DNA of 64,000 nt from Phallusia mammillata (Eukaryota > Chordata > Ascidiacea > Phlebobranchia > Ascidiidae), in the NCBI GenBank assembly GCA_003260075.1, contig QLIY01000146.1:156191-220190 (forward strand), in the 5' to 3' direction. The notes beneath the pieces were generated by a model, which was not told where the DNA came from, made no database searches, and saw only the letters and a program-made list of their open reading frames with translations. Made by a program: the position numbers and the translations under genes. Each line of letters starts with the position of its first letter. The first letter of the stretch is position 1. Shown piece after piece: positions 1 through 14,276 of this stretch.

Positions 1-199
1 GTAATGATGTCACATACATGTTTTAAAAGCAGCTTTCGTTCAAGCGTATCACCATACTCTTCTACGTACCTAATGTATTTTGCGACCTATTAAGGCCAAA
101 AAGTGCATTCATCCAAACAGGTTGATGGAAATGGTTTGGTAAATGTTTGGTGCTTGGTATCATACAGGGAGCTTTTTGCGTCTTGAGACGTAGCATGTA

Positions 200-393
200 A
201 AAAAGTAACCACGGTTTTATGTGTCAATCATGGTACACCAGTCCCATTGTAGGTGTGATACCGAATCAGTCGGTCACCAAGCATTCCCACATATGGCAAG
301 GCGTAGGCTAGAAAAATCTAACCTGCGGTGGGATTCGAACCCACGTCAGGAGTCTTTCCGGGACTCGCGCTCTACCAACTGAGCTACACAGGC
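200..393 (-). repeat. tRNA-derived SINE-like repeat, copy 1
   Basis: Reading the minus strand, a tRNA-like head (393-321) runs into a body whose part at about 230-290 matches 8651-8704 at roughly 80 percent by eye. The shared core is GGTCACCAAGCATT with GAATCAG just before it on the plus strand. A third, more decayed relative lies at 5865-5990 and also has a tRNA B-box followed by a TAGATTT-like tail. A tRNA-like head fused to a shared body is the usual structure of a SINE. The ends are not exact. Confidence 0.5.
321..393 (-). tRNA. tRNA-like sequence (SINE head or divergent tRNA)
   Basis: On the minus strand the sequence folds as a 7-bp acceptor (GCCTGTG with CGCAGGT), a D arm (GCTCAGTTGGTAGAGC), a 5-bp anticodon stem (GAGTC/GACTC) and a T arm (GTGGG, TTCGAAT, CCCAC). 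The length is 73 nt. The anticodon loop reads CCGGAAA, giving GGA. Position 33 is C instead of the normal U, and there is one extra base before the anticodon stem. GGA (serine) would need a long variable arm, which is absent. It is therefore more likely the promoter head of a SINE than a working tRNA. Confidence 0.45.
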
Positions 394-504
394 TCAGTGG
401 TGAGTCCATAAAAATCGAATCAAAGTCACCGTCTGCTTCGTGCTGCACATGTCAGCTTCGTAATAGAGGATCGACTTTTCGATCAATAAATAATCAGTTA
501 AGAT

Positions 505-658
505 CAGTGGTTCTCAACCTTTTTTATTGTCGGGGCCAAGTTTTTAAAGTGTGTAAAAAAGAGTATTACCTTGAAAGCTAAAATAGCAATCTGTGGTGGT
601 TTTCTGAGGTGTGGTGCGAGCCGCATGCGGCCCTGGAAGCTGCGGTTAGGAATCACTG
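505..658. mobile_element. hAT-type MITE, 154 bp
   Basis: The ends are CAGTGGTTCTCAACC and, on the other side, the reverse complement of CAGTGATTCCTAACC. They are flanked by 8-bp direct repeats GTTAAGAT (497-504) and GTTGAGAT (659-666), which differ at one base. An 8-bp target duplication with CAGNGG termini is characteristic of hAT transposons. No transposase is present. It lies in the intron just upstream of the first visible PKC exon. Confidence 0.75.
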
Positions 659-674
659 GTTGAGATGAACATAA

Positions 675-2295
<1,621 letters not shown>

Positions 2296-5031
2296 TGACG
2301 TCACACAAGTTGCGATGACGTATGTAAGTGCACGTCACACCCCTGCAAGCGGGCATGCCGGCAACGAAACAGGGGCTGGATTGGTATATATGTGAATATT
2401 GGTAGAGTTAGGTAAGCGAGCCACTGCCCGGATTTCGATTTCGCCTGTAACTTGAAACAAATACGACTTAAACTTATCAACAAATGCACTTAAACTTATC
2501 AACTGCTTTACTTCCCTGACATGTAGTAACTGCGTGCTGGTAATATCTCTCTGACCAAGTGCGTGGCATTTTTGGCTTCTTTTATCGGTGTATCAAGTGA
2601 TTATTGCACTGTAGTTCGATTCTCTGTGACACTTTACTAAGGAACGCTGTAACTGTTTTTCGGCCAATTGTGTAATTTCTACAGTAGTATGTTGTTCGAG
2701 GCCAAAATGTTGTTCCATTCCGTTTTGTCGAGAAATGCCTTTGTTCGTATTCTTTTTTGGGGGTAGGTTTTACGACCTCGTTTCCACCAATCAAAAGTCC
2801 TGTGTGAATCACGTGACTAACTGTCTGTTACAAATTTTGAAAAATTGGATATCCAAAACGCATTTTTCACTACTGCATTCGCTGTTATCACAATCATGCG
2901 ATGTGATTGGTCCAAACATATTAAGTGGTTAAAATCTGCAGCATTGTGAAAAACTATCCCCAAGGCGGCATCAGTAAAGTTGTTGTTTTTTTCAAGTGCA
3001 AATGCATAATCTTATTTTTCCAACTGGCAAACGCCAACAAGTGTTTTATAAATTGTGATTTTTTTGCTAACAATTATTGAAAAAATGAAATTGTGTATTT
3101 TTGTCGTTTTTTTGCCATTGAAAGTTCGCTATCAAAATCAGGCAATTTTTCGTTTTACGATCCTGTCAAAATCTTGCAAATCGAAATTAAACAAGTGAAC
3201 CTATAAACTATAAACATATAAGCACCGCATTTCTAGCTTTACCATCAATTAACATCGGTTTATAATAATCTATGCACGCTATCGAATTCATCCGTCCATA
3301 AACGTTACCCTCATCCGGTTTTCCCTCATCTCATCCAGCTATGCAAGATTGTAAAACCCACGGTCTTCAAAACTTAGTTGTTTGTAGATCTTCTGTGGAA
3401 CCATATGTAAAAACGAACAACGGCACTATTCACCCGAGTAGCGGGTAATTTGCATAATTACTCGTTGAAGATCGAGTACCCAATAACTCGCTGAGTAGTT
3501 TTGCTGTAGGTACAACTTTTCATGTAGGATAGGAATCCGGAAAGGTCCGTCCATTATCTGCACTTTTTTGTCGTTTGTTTACTGATTCATTGTCGTTTTT
3601 TTCCTTAACCGTGCCTACTTTGTAGCATTGTGTACATTTAACCCGTTCATTTTACTCGGAACCGCTCTTGCGTTTTTACGTGAATGAAGTGTTCCATCTA
3701 ATGTCTTTCTTACTGATAAATTTTCGACTCGCTATATTCGATAAACCTGTAACGCAACTGTGCCTTGTCAAAGGTCGGATGCAAAACAAACCAACTGTTG
3801 TATCTTATCTGACAGTAAAAAGTCGAGGTGCTTACATCACAATGACGTCACGTTGAAGTGTGCGTTTCTATGACGTCACAAGCCTAAATATTACTGTTCT
3901 TGCTTGCCTGATAGTTTAAAAACTATTTACGTCACAATAATGCAACGTTCCTTCTATGACGTCACAAGCCTGCGATACTTTCCTACAATGACGTCACACA
4001 ATATTTTTGTGGGTATGACGTCACACACGTATGTTTTAGGATAGCAGCATTGCTACAAGTAACCTACAGAAAAAATTACCCAACTAAATTGATGTTTTGC
4101 TGTGACTAACTGTTAAGTTTTAAAAAAATTCAAGAGACTTTACATACAGAAGCGTAAAATCTCTGTATTACCAAAAAAAAACAAAAATTACAAAATCTAC
4201 AACGCAATAAAAACACGTCGGGAGGGGGCTTAAGTCTCGGAAAATACAGAAAACGACGAAAAACTCGAAATGTTCGGGCTAAACTTGAAGAGATGAAATA
4301 GTTGTCATGTGACGACAGGAGACGAAATAACAAGGACACAGTATAAAAGTCATAAACACTAAAAAAATTGCTGAAAATGTTCGGGTTTGCACAGCTTGGG
4401 CGTTTACAACCAGGGTAGATTTGCAAGATATTCAAATCAAAAACAAACTGTAATTTATGTAAGACCTTCAAAAAAAATGTTGAGTAAAATTTGCGCAAAA
4501 TGCTTTTTGGTATGTCATTGGTAAAAGTTCCTTTAGACATGCAAAGCGGGTTTATTGAAGTATTGCAAAACATTCAAGTTTCGTGAAAAAAATCTCTAAA
4601 CTGGGTGGAAATAATCTGTACATAATGATATGATAAGTAAGCCTAGTTTTTAATGGTCACATAGGCACTTTGAAAATCCCAATTTAAACGCCGCGTCAGG
4701 AAAACCCGGACCTATAAAACTGAGCGTGGTGCATTTACCGCTAGAGGCGCGAAGGAGTCCGAACTTGACCGTGAATGTTCGGATTTTGAGAGGTCATGTA
4801 AAAAATCGTTACAAGGCAAAGAACTCGCGATGAAAAGCACAGTGGATGACAAGTAACGGTGAAAAGGGGGATTCACCTCCACGCCCTCCTACCGCCCACC
4901 ATGCTTGATGTCGTCGACGAAGCTTTACTTGCGACACTTGATTGACGTGTGGAGTTGTTAGTTTGACGGCTCAGTCGACCTGGGAAACATAGGATATAGG
5001 AAACACAAGCTTGAATGTCGGTCGGTTAGAC
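2296..5031. other. Spacer between PKC and the first 5-kb MITE
   Basis: I see no coding exon supported by conserved motifs or paired splice sites. The stretch is AT-rich and holds the TGACGTCA cluster at 3843-4023. The 147-codon minus-strand open frame at 4130-4573 is Phe/Cys-rich and looks like chance translation of A-rich DNA. Confidence 0.5.
3843..4023. promoter_or_regulatory. Cluster of five TGACGTCA palindromes
   Basis: TGACGTCA occurs at 3843, 3871, 3957, 3989 and 4016, each followed by C on the plus strand. Further copies are at 2054, 2177 and 2296. TGACGTCA is the consensus CRE bound by CREB/ATF proteins. It could be regulatory, or the motif may be carried by a dispersed repeat, because the flanks partly resemble each other (TATGACGTCACA). 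Confidence 0.45.
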
Positions 5032-5242
5032 CAGGGGTCGCCAACCATTTTTGCACTGCGGACCGGTTTGAAACTGAAATTTCTATTACGGACCGGCTTT
5101 TAAAAAACACAAATGGTAAGCACTGAAAACTAGCTGCAGTTATTACAACTTTGTTTCAATGAGAACTTTGAGCAAGTTTTATGCGGCCCGGTAACGAACC
5201 TCTCACGGACCGGCACCACGGCCCGGTGGTTGCCGACCACTG
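5032..5242. mobile_element. hAT-type MITE, 211 bp
   Basis: The termini are CAGGGGTCGCCAACC and the reverse complement of CAGTGGTCGGCAACC. The flanking octamers GGTTAGAC and GATTAGCA are only partly alike, so the insertion is old. The interior contains several GGACCGG-type words. There is no coding capacity. Confidence 0.65.
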
Positions 5243-5329
5243 GATTAGCAGATTCTAGTTAACGTTGTGAATAGATTTTACACAACGCCGTATACAAAGA
5301 AAGAAGTATCCATCCAATCTATTACAGAC

Positions 5330-5759
5330 TAGTGATGGGACGATACCAGGTTTTGAAGCGAGTACCGATACCGAGTACGAGTACCACATGAATATCCTTT
5401 CGATACCGAGTACCGAGTACTTAAGTGTAGTGTTGTACTTAGTTGTATATCACTGGCTAATTTATCTGCCATGGCCGGGGTACAGGCGTGCACAGAAAAA
5501 TGTAATCTCCATGTGATAGCGAAAAAAGATATACGTAAACTGGCGGAACTTTTTTCCAATTTTGTGCTGTCCGAAGCAAATATTGGCATGAAGTTGCCCG
5601 TATTCNCATAAAGTTGCCCGTATTCTTATGGTGTAAATCTGCCTTTGGTACTCGCACGTTGGTATCGAAAACCGAGACAAAATATTTCGATACCGAGTAC
5701 GAGTATCGATACCACTGAAATCGTTCGATACCGAGTACCGGGTACTCATCCCATCACTA
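5330..5759. mobile_element. MITE, 430 bp, with perfect 8-bp target duplication
   Basis: The terminal inverted repeats begin TAGTGATGGGA and are flanked by identical TTACAGAC on both sides (5322-5329 and 5760-5767). The subterminal regions are rich in GATACCGAGTAC and its inverse, typical of transposase-binding repeats. The only N of the window (5606) lies inside, between two direct copies of AAGTTGCCCGTATTC, probably a local assembly fault. Confidence 0.8.
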
Positions 5760-5864
5760 TTACAGACTAGGCTGATAAACGGGGAAACGTGAACCACAAA
5801 AGAGGAGTCTAATGTGACCTAGTTGATCTGCAAATCCCCACTTTGTATGGTGCCGAATGTTAAC

Positions 5865-5990
5865 ATAAAGGCCTTGGCGTTTTATGTTTGTGCCATGGGA
5901 AAATCATTGGTACATGCAGGAGTAATACGAGGAAATCTAGCCAGTGGTGGGATTTGAACCTAGTACTTCCATGTTCTCTTAACTGAACAA
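5865..5990 (-). repeat. Decayed tRNA-derived SINE-like repeat, copy 2
   Basis: On the minus strand an A-box-like part (TCAGTTAAGAGA) and a B box (GGTTCAAATCCCACC) are followed by CTGGCTAGATTT. This resembles copy 1 at 321-393, which continues GCAGGTTAGATTT. The cloverleaf is no longer foldable. Confidence 0.4.
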
Positions 5991-6169
5991 CATTTATCAA
6001 CGTTTTTAAAACAGTATTATCTGCCAAACAAAATTTCCTTCGAGACCAAATGCGCTCTTGCATATCTGTGATAATGATAAATGTGAACAAAAATGAGGTT
6101 TTCTTTAAAATAAAAGCTGTGTCACTTCGTAAAACACAAAGGTCAATTGGAGCTGAAACTTTAGTAACT

Positions 6170-9100
6170 TTAAAGAGGAAATTTCTTACTTCCTGTGTCT
6201 TGTGGAACCAAACTCTCGTCTAGGTAGTGGGAAATTTTATCCAGGTCTTCAGCGGAGAATCTGTGTTTGCGCATATCCGCTGGTGGTCCGGAGTAAAGCG
6301 GGGATTTGAGGACTTTGGATCGACGCGGTTTTGCCCGCGGAGCCGGACAGCTGGCCGGGTAAGCCCCTGTTACGATACCTTCGGGAATGTTTTGAGCAAG
6401 AATCTTTAAACCTAAAACAGAAAACAATTGTTTGAAGTTGAGTAATATACGTTAGTGGAAGTTAATTTCGTGCAATGAAAACAATTTGTCTTAGAAAAAT
6501 TAAAATTCTTAACTTTTGTGTATTATTTAAATCGGAAAAGGCTTTTAGATCGACTGTTACTTGACTTCTTAAACATTCCCATTTCTTGTTTAGAACTAGG
6601 GATGCCATTATAGCGGCGAAATCCATATTACGTTCATTACATTGCTCAACGAAAAACACAAATTGAATGAGGTATACAGAAAGTTTTTACCAAACACGCG
6701 TTGTTATTGTACTGTGGCAGTAAAAGACACATAAAAGTCTCACCTCCTGAAAGAATAAAAATGTTGTCGAAACCCCGTTCCACCATTGTTGTGGCACAAA
6801 CTGTGGAAAGACGCTCGTCTTCATCATACAGGATGATAATACGACCAGGGGAATTTTTCTGTGTTCGCCAAGAACTGGTTAAGTAACAATCACTTGTTTT
6901 ATATTGTACGTTAATAAATACAATCTTCTAGTTCATGGGTGTTTTATGTTCATATTATTACCAAGATGCACAAGCTTACTGCCACTTGGTTGGGTTTTAA
7001 ATAAACAAACAAATGTTTAAATTAACAAAATCCACGAGCAAATTCGAGAAAAAATAGAAAATATACGCCTACACGGATTTTAGTATTAGAAAACTTGTCT
7101 TTTCAAAAGTTGGTGACAACGGTTACTGCAAAAGCATCAAGCCAATAAACAATAAGCCGCAAACAGTGCACACCGTTTCGACGTATCTCATCATGGTATC
7201 ACTAGCCAATACCGCATATCAATTGTCGCCAGCTGCACTAATAAGACCTCATAGGTCGAAACAGTGTGTACTGTTTGCAGCTTACTAGTGTTTATTGTTT
7301 TACACAATCTTGCACCATATCATGACCATTTTAATGTTTCCCTCAAATTTCGACGTGACTTGTGCCCCCAACCCAAAAAAAGTTGTTTGTGGCACTGATA
7401 AATATTAAGTATGAGGTCCAGTGGGACACACGAGCAAGAAAAGAAATCCATAAGGCATATTTGACAATCGTGTTAATATGTGGTTAGAAAAGGATACATA
7501 GTCGAGGATTTCTCGGGAGAAGTTGTTCATGGTGCGGGACAACATGGCGATCGGAAAGTTCTTTGCTGAAACAAAACAGGAATTTAGCCACTAAACAAGT
7601 AATCTGGCTCAATCACATCAACATTGATATATATATAGCAACATAATTTCAAAAAAAAATTAAGTCATTCGACCTTTAGATTTAGATTTTTTATATTTCG
7701 TCTTAGCAAGCATCATTAGTATCGACAAGCAAGCATAACACACCGTGTCGGTGAAACTGTACGCATACATAAAAGTGATAAGGGACGTTAATAAATCTGC
7801 CGCAAATGAAGTCTACACACATAACAAAACTACACTGCGCATATCATGTTCGAAAGTGTGCAACTTTTCGACATATACAACGTTGTAAGGCCACGGTTAT
7901 AAGCGGGCTTCAAAGTACAATCCCGAAACCGTTTGTTTGTTTGTTTGTTTTTAAAAAACTGAGTCCGGGTTATGGGCCCGAAAATTGGTGAAGTTAACAC
8001 AAACGTGACCGAGAGAAAAGTTATGCCCGAAATAGATCCGTTTTATTAAAAAATAAACCCAAACCGAAATATCCAAGCCTTACACTGCTGGTTTAAGGTA
8101 TTGATCTTTGTATAGATTGAATTCTGTAAGCTATAGCACTATTACGGATTCAGCATTTCTAGTATGGCTAAAATCAACCTATACTCCACTATAGCGACAC
8201 GCCCCCCAACGCAACAATAGCAAATCCGCCTTTGACACGCGTTACTATGGCGACAGTCACCTAAACCGTACGAAACGTCATTGTATTGACACTGTATAGC
8301 AAATCATATATGGCCTGGCAATGTATGAGCAAATTAATACGACTGAAGCTGGTAGTGAAGCGATTTTATATTTGTTGGCTTACGTAGGTTGGGTTTGCAA
8401 ATATCCCAGGTATTGTGGTTGATTGTTTTCTTAAGGCGGGAATGTAAATACAATATAGGTCCGTTTTGGTGTTACATCTGTTGTATTGGAAAGTGACAAC
8501 TGTTGGACTATCTACAACCGCTAACCACTGCCAGCTTTACATAAACTTTACACACGTACATAAGCGTATCAACTCATGAAGACTGACCAATAAGAATAAA
8601 GGATATGCATTTTTAGCCCAAAAGAGGAACATTGTATGCCGTAAATCACAGTACGCCAGGCCAACTGAAGGCGCCACTCCGAATCAGCCGGTCACCAAGC
8701 ATTTACCACCACACTGTGGTTTTTTTTTTATTTTTTAGTTGATCATCAAAAATCATTATTCATTTTACTGCACGGCAGTGGCTGAAAGGTCATTGAATTA
8801 CGAACCCGCTGTGTTCTTAATGTCTTATTTCAAATGCGAATTTAAGGCTTTACAACCAAATTTGTATTAGCATGCATATATATGAGATGGATTATTTAAT
8901 CTAGCCTTGTACTCTAATACAATAACCAGATTATAAGCATCCTACATTAAACCTGTTTCGATTGATCCACCAACATTTTCTGCACCAGGTAGCTTACCTC
9001 CTACAATGTGGCAAGCATTGAAATCATCTGAATCGCGAACATCGAGTAATAGATAGGGACAGTCAGTGTAGGGACGTTGCAAATATGGGGTTTCAGGTCG

Positions 9101-12100
9101 AATCGGTTTCGGTCGGGTGCTGTCCACCATGTCCACTTCACCCATACCACGAATAACACTGTAAATATCAATATGTTGCCTAATATGTATATCAAGGGAT
9201 CCTAATAGGATATAGCCATGTATAATGCATCATTGGTTCTTGGGTACACAATGAAAAATACAAGCCATATTTGTGTAAAAACAACACAACGTTTAGACAT
9301 TTGCAGCTGTCATTGCCAGGGCAAATTTTCTGGAAGTATAGTATAACTAGAAACAACACATTTTTTTCTACTTAATTATTGTTTTGTTTTTAAACTTAGT
9401 GTCACACTGCAAAAATGGATAATCGATCAATGTGGAAACAAAGGAGAACCTAATGGAACATAAAATGGCGAATCTTTAGCTTCCTTTTTTAAGTTCTACA
9501 ATTTGCAAAAATCAAAAGCTACTATTTAATAGCTTGGGAAAACAATGAGGGAATGTATCATGCTTCTTTAAAAATTTCTGCATTTAAAACTAGCACTTTA
9601 AATATACCTTTGCAGGGACGATCTTGGAGATTTTTCTTCCTCTCCATCAAATCCATTTTTCAATGTTGAGCCTCCGGGACTAGTTGATCTATTGCTTGTG
9701 TGGTCATTCATTTCGTCAATAAGCGTTACTGATGAGGCCATCGACCTTGCAGAAGCTAGATATTTAACACAAATACCAGTTGCAACAAAAGTTTTTAACT
9801 CAAAATATTTTGTAAAAAGTTGTCAACACATCATAATTCACCAAGTGATACAAACTCAACAACCCAATTATATACTGTGATACAGTGGTTCCCATTCTTT
9901 ATTAACAAATTCCCCAAATTAAAACATTGTTTTTCCTCCCCACTATATATATATAGTAGATGCTAAACCATATAAAGATCATTTAAAATTTGGTCTTTTA
10001 TCAACTTCACAGGTTATATTCGCAGAGCTAAAGCATCTAATTACAACCACATGTAAAATTTACAGTAAATAAACATAAACTTGCCTTCCCGGTTGGGAAC
10101 CAATGCTCTAAAAACATTTTTAAATGCAGTATTTATTACCTAAATCTGCCTCTGAAGCCTCGTCTTGCATTGAAATGTTTGCAACTTGTAGCACCTGAAA
10201 ATGAAGACAGGTTACACCAAGCACAAAGTAATAGCAGTAAGTTATAACTCCACCCTCCACAATGCAAAGTGCGAAAAAAAATGTGCTATGCAACAATAAA
10301 TACAACTTTGAAAAAGTGACTGGACTTGCATTACTACCATTTTGAAAACAGCAGTTTGGTTAAAATGTTTGAATTCAGAATTACAGGATGACTGTGTTTC
10401 ATGCTACTAATGGTAATTTTAGTTTTAATTAGACTTAGCATAATTAATTATGCAAAAAAACATTAAAAGTTACAAAACATTAAATAAACAAACCGGGACT
10501 CATTAAAACAGAATATTTTTTCAACTAAAATGCTTAAATAAACCAGGCAAAAAGCCAGAAGGTAGGCTCCTGAGTGTTATGGAGAGGGTTTAACTGATCG
10601 AGTTTATGGCAATTTCAGGCCACTTGCTCACATGACCAACAGGTCTCAAGTGTTGAGGTTCGAAATCAAACTTGTTATTGTGTTTGGGGTGAGTTTACAT
10701 CCTGCTTAGCTGTCCACTTACAAACACTTGGCATTTCTGAGCTGGACGACATACAGTCTCTGTTTATAGAAGTGCGAAATGGCTAAAACTGGTACTTGCT
10801 CAAGCAGCGCTGCTAACCGGTTTATAGATTTAGGTTTTTTGCTTATCGATTTGGTGTGTACACCGAAATTTGTTAGCTTACATAAATTTTATTGCGTATG
10901 TGGGGAAAAATTGCATTAAAAGAGAAAGGAAATTTCCTTTACCAAACATGCTTTAAACTGGCAACCCTGAGATGCAATCTGTTTTCATGGTTAAAATTTA
11001 AATCCCAATCACTAACTAATGTATTTGATAAAGTAATTTTTGCATGTTAATTCACCAAGTGTTATCCGGACTTACAAACTTTTGATCTGCAATTAGTTGC
11101 ATTCCTTCACTAAATACACAAATTGTTTTTTGTACAATTTAATTTTTGCAGTTGGATAATTTTAAAATGTATATATATATATGACATAGTACAGTACTGC
11201 CAAAAAAAGGCTGACCAAGTTGTATTAAAGGAAAATGTATAGAACAGGTGTCTGCTATTGATTTTAATACTGTATGACCCACCGCCAACCTTTTTGTGCA
11301 ATAACCAACAGACGAAAATTAAAATGTGAACCCCAAAATCAATTAGCATTGCATACATAACAACTGTGCAACAGACAAACTCCAAAATACGCACATAGCC
11401 ATTAGGAATATCACACAATGCCAGACATGAACCGAAATAGGTTTTGAGATAATGGGCCCAAGGAAACAATACAAATGGGTAGAAACATGGACTACTTGAA
11501 AGCTTGTCGACAAGCTAATCAAGCGAGTAAGTGGGTTTTGAAGATGGATCATGTTTCAAGGTATCATTCGAGGACAAACCGTTGCTTCTTGGTTGACTAG
11601 AGCAGCCAATTTGTAAGAGATGCAAGTTGGGAATAGCGAAAGTTAAATTTGAATTTTTTAATCTTTTCCGAATGGAACACCACTCATATGATATGTTTTA
11701 AAAATTCCCATTGTTTTGGGGTTGTTTTTTTGGCAAACATACAAAAAATAATTTACAAAGGTAATGAAAGTAAATATCATGCAAAGAAAACTTACAAGTT
11801 GTGCCAGGGTTGTTGCTTTCATTCTCTTAAACAGTTCATCTTTTTTGTATCTGTAATCTGTAAAATAAAACAGGTTTACCTTTTGCTATTCCATACATGA
11901 CAAAATTAAAATAGAAATGGTAAAAAAACACATAATAAATTTTCAAAATCAAATCCTTCAAAACTGTATGTTTTTGTAGTTAAAGTTTCAGTTTGTTATG
12001 AAATTCTCCTTTACATAATTGCATTACTTGGAATTCTAAACCACAGCCCCCCCCCCATCCTTCAAAACTGTATGTTTTTGTAGTTAAAGTTTCAGTTTGT

Positions 12101-13752
12101 TATGCAATTCTCCTTTACATAATTGCGTTACTTGGAATTCTAAACCACAGCTATTATCTGTACGTTCATGTTCACAAACAGTTTGTAACATTAACATACC
12201 ACTGCGGTCAGTCCAGTTTACGCGTAGCAGCTCATTCGAAGATAAGTTTGTATTTGCCATCCTTACATTTAATACCAAACAATATACCAAGCTTTAATCA
12301 ATAATTTATCAAATTAAGAAACTACACCTTTGTATGGCTAGACAGGCTAAAGTCCATGTAATCTTTAAAATGATCTTACTTAATCCTGCACTATGTCAGA
12401 GGCATTAAATATGCTTTACAATGGCTTTTGAAATCCAAATATGCTGTCTAATACAGTTGTTTAAAAACTACATCTATTGATGGTATTGCAGTTATCAGCG
12501 TTACATTGTATGACATAATACATACAAAAACAAATTTGTCCAGAAGTATAATACATTTTGGACACAAACTATCTTGCAAATGGAGCCTTGCTATATGAGC
12601 TTAGTAAACTGAACTGTTTCATCAGTCATAAACAAATATTCCAATAAACTTTTCAACATCATGTAACAGAAATTGATTTTTAAACTTGAAATCTCTAATC
12701 ATTAAAAACTCAAGTGAGCATTAAGTGGTTTCAATTGCCTTGACGTTGACATAATAACTTTGCTCAGACAGAAATTTAAACTTCAGCAATTCATATACAT
12801 ATTATCACAATCTAGTCTCAAATCTATAATGCATAGTTTGTTATGGATTTAGTTGCTACTCAAACTAAGGTCTAAACAGGCATTTTTGTGGTCTGTACAA
12901 TGCACTGGCTTCTTATCACACAACACAAGTCAATGTTCCATTTTAAGATATGGAAAGAATCTAGTTTGGTTAACTCATTTGTTGCTTATCCACTTATCAT
13001 AACACTGAACCTGAACAATGGTGGGTATGAATGACTTTTGACAGTTAGGGCGTTCTATTGTATTTCTTGAGCACATACACCAATAATACAGATTTATATT
13101 TCTGGACAATAGTGCTTTTGTGCCCACAAAACAGGCTAAAACTACTCCCGTTGTTCAAACTTTAACATGTGAACAAGGCTTTTAATCCAACTAAGAAAAA
13201 AGTCCATTCAAATAATATATTTGTTTGTGCACAAAAATGAATGAAGATTATTGATATTTCAAATCAGAAGAAACATCACAAAATAAGGTGGTAATAAAAG
13301 TAAAATCTACAAAACATCTTGTGTGCCTTACATAAACTATTAGTAGCCTGTTTTATCCACATGAAACAGTGTACAATTTTGGTGTGGTTTAAGAGCAATA
13401 ATGTAATCAAAGATTTCTTACTTGTTTGTATGTCTTCAATTCGTTTTAAATGCTTTGTTATGCTGGAACCTGAATTAAAACAATTTGATCAGTGGTACAT
13501 GGTGAATGGTATTTTCAGGATAATGCAAAATTAGGGGGGAAAAGTATGTACCTGTGTCCACTCTTGCAGAGACTGAAGTGTACTTTGCAGTAGAAGGAAT
13601 CCTTCGTTGCAAAATCTTAAAAAAAGAGAGAACATGTCAATTTTCGGATTTGTTTAGTTTTGTGTATGTATCAATTTGTACAAATCAACAACATTTTACA
13701 TTTTTCTACAACAAAATACCTTTGCATCTCCAATACCTCCATTCCTTGACAT
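6170..13752 (-). CDS. CEP41: Centrosomal protein of 41 kDa (CEP41), ten exons
   Basis: Exons in transcript order: 13752-13720, 13615-13552, 13469-13422, 11857-11796, 10194-10140, 9755-9608, 9158-8998, 7565-7498, 6858-6744 and 6411-6170. All phases agree, giving 331 residues (human is about 373). The N-terminus has the helical segment YRYKKDELFKRMKATTLAQL. Next comes a Ser-rich linker, then a rhodanese domain beginning PYLLLDVRDSDDF and HIVG, continuing through FPIAMLSRTMN and IIILYDEDERL. The active-site loop lacks the catalytic Cys, as in CEP41. CEP41 acts at the basal body in tubulin polyglutamylation. The acceptor of exon 6 has an alternative near 9738. The last exon could instead be spliced at GAA|GTAAGA near 6190, extending the C-terminus. 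Intron 3 holds a C10 duplication, which lengthens it artificially. Confidence 0.93.
7155..7282. ncRNA. Inverted pair of decayed hammerhead ribozyme motifs
   Basis: The right arm (7231-7282, plus strand) reads AGCTGCA, then CTAATAA, then a GACCT..AGGTC hairpin, GAAA, a perfect ACAGT..ACTGT hairpin, then TGCAGCT closing stem I. The layout equals the intact copy at 47690-47741, but the core CTGATGA is mutated at both G positions, so it should be inactive. The left arm (7155-7195, minus strand) has ATGATGA and GAAAC with GTGTGCACTGT. The whole lies in a CEP41 intron and is flanked by inverted AAACAATAA-type sequence. Confidence 0.6.
8651..8704. repeat. Fragment of the SINE-like repeat, copy 3
   Basis: About 54 bp match the body of copy 1 near 230-290, including GTCACCAAGCATT and a preceding CCGAATCAG. 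Only this fragment is preserved; a T-rich run follows. It lies in a CEP41 intron. Confidence 0.5.
9883..10105. mobile_element. hAT-type MITE in a CEP41 intron
   Basis: The termini are CAGTGGTTCCCA and the reverse complement of CATTGGTTCCCAACC. The flanking octamers CTGTGATA and CTCTAAAA match at five positions, so the duplication is degenerate. There is no coding capacity. Confidence 0.5.
11953..12150. other. C10 spacer with duplicated flanks (haplotype overlap)
   Basis: Segment 11953-12046 (94 bp) is repeated at 12057-12150 with two mismatches. Exactly ten C separate the copies (12047-12056). This is the pattern of two overlapping contigs placed end to end with a 10-base spacer. It sits in CEP41 intron 3. 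Confidence 0.85.
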
Positions 13753-14276
13753 TGTTTCAAAATAAAGAGTTGACACAAATGAATAAAATAAATTATAAGG
13801 GTGACTATAAGGCGAATATCTGCACTGTAAATACATCAAAATTACATTGAACCATTTTGGTGTAAGGTTATCACATTATTAAGTTATTCTTTGTTTAAGT
13901 AGAAAAATTTTGTAGAGTATCACAAAAAAAATCACACCAAATTTTTGAATTTGGGGTTTACCAAGGTACAAACAGTCAAAGCTGTATGTTAGGTGCAAAA
14001 GGTTATGAGAGTATAGGCACTAAAATGAACAGCCATGTCAATGTTTCATTGAAATACTAAATAACATCACCTAAGGTCAGTATTTCTATCATCAGACTAG
14101 CAGGTAGCACCAAATTTACATTCAAATTTAACAGGTTTTGTTTAAATATTTGTATTTTATACAAACTATTTTTCTAACAGCAGTTATATTACAAATTGCA
14201 TGTGTTTCAATGTGTTTTCAAAATGCCTTCCATGATGACAAATATATACTTTGTTCTTACAAAGCACAAAACAGCA

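Noticed and set aside
4130-4573. 147-codon minus-strand frame
   Set aside because: Phe/Cys/Arg-rich composition typical of the complement of A-rich spacer DNA. No motif or splice context.
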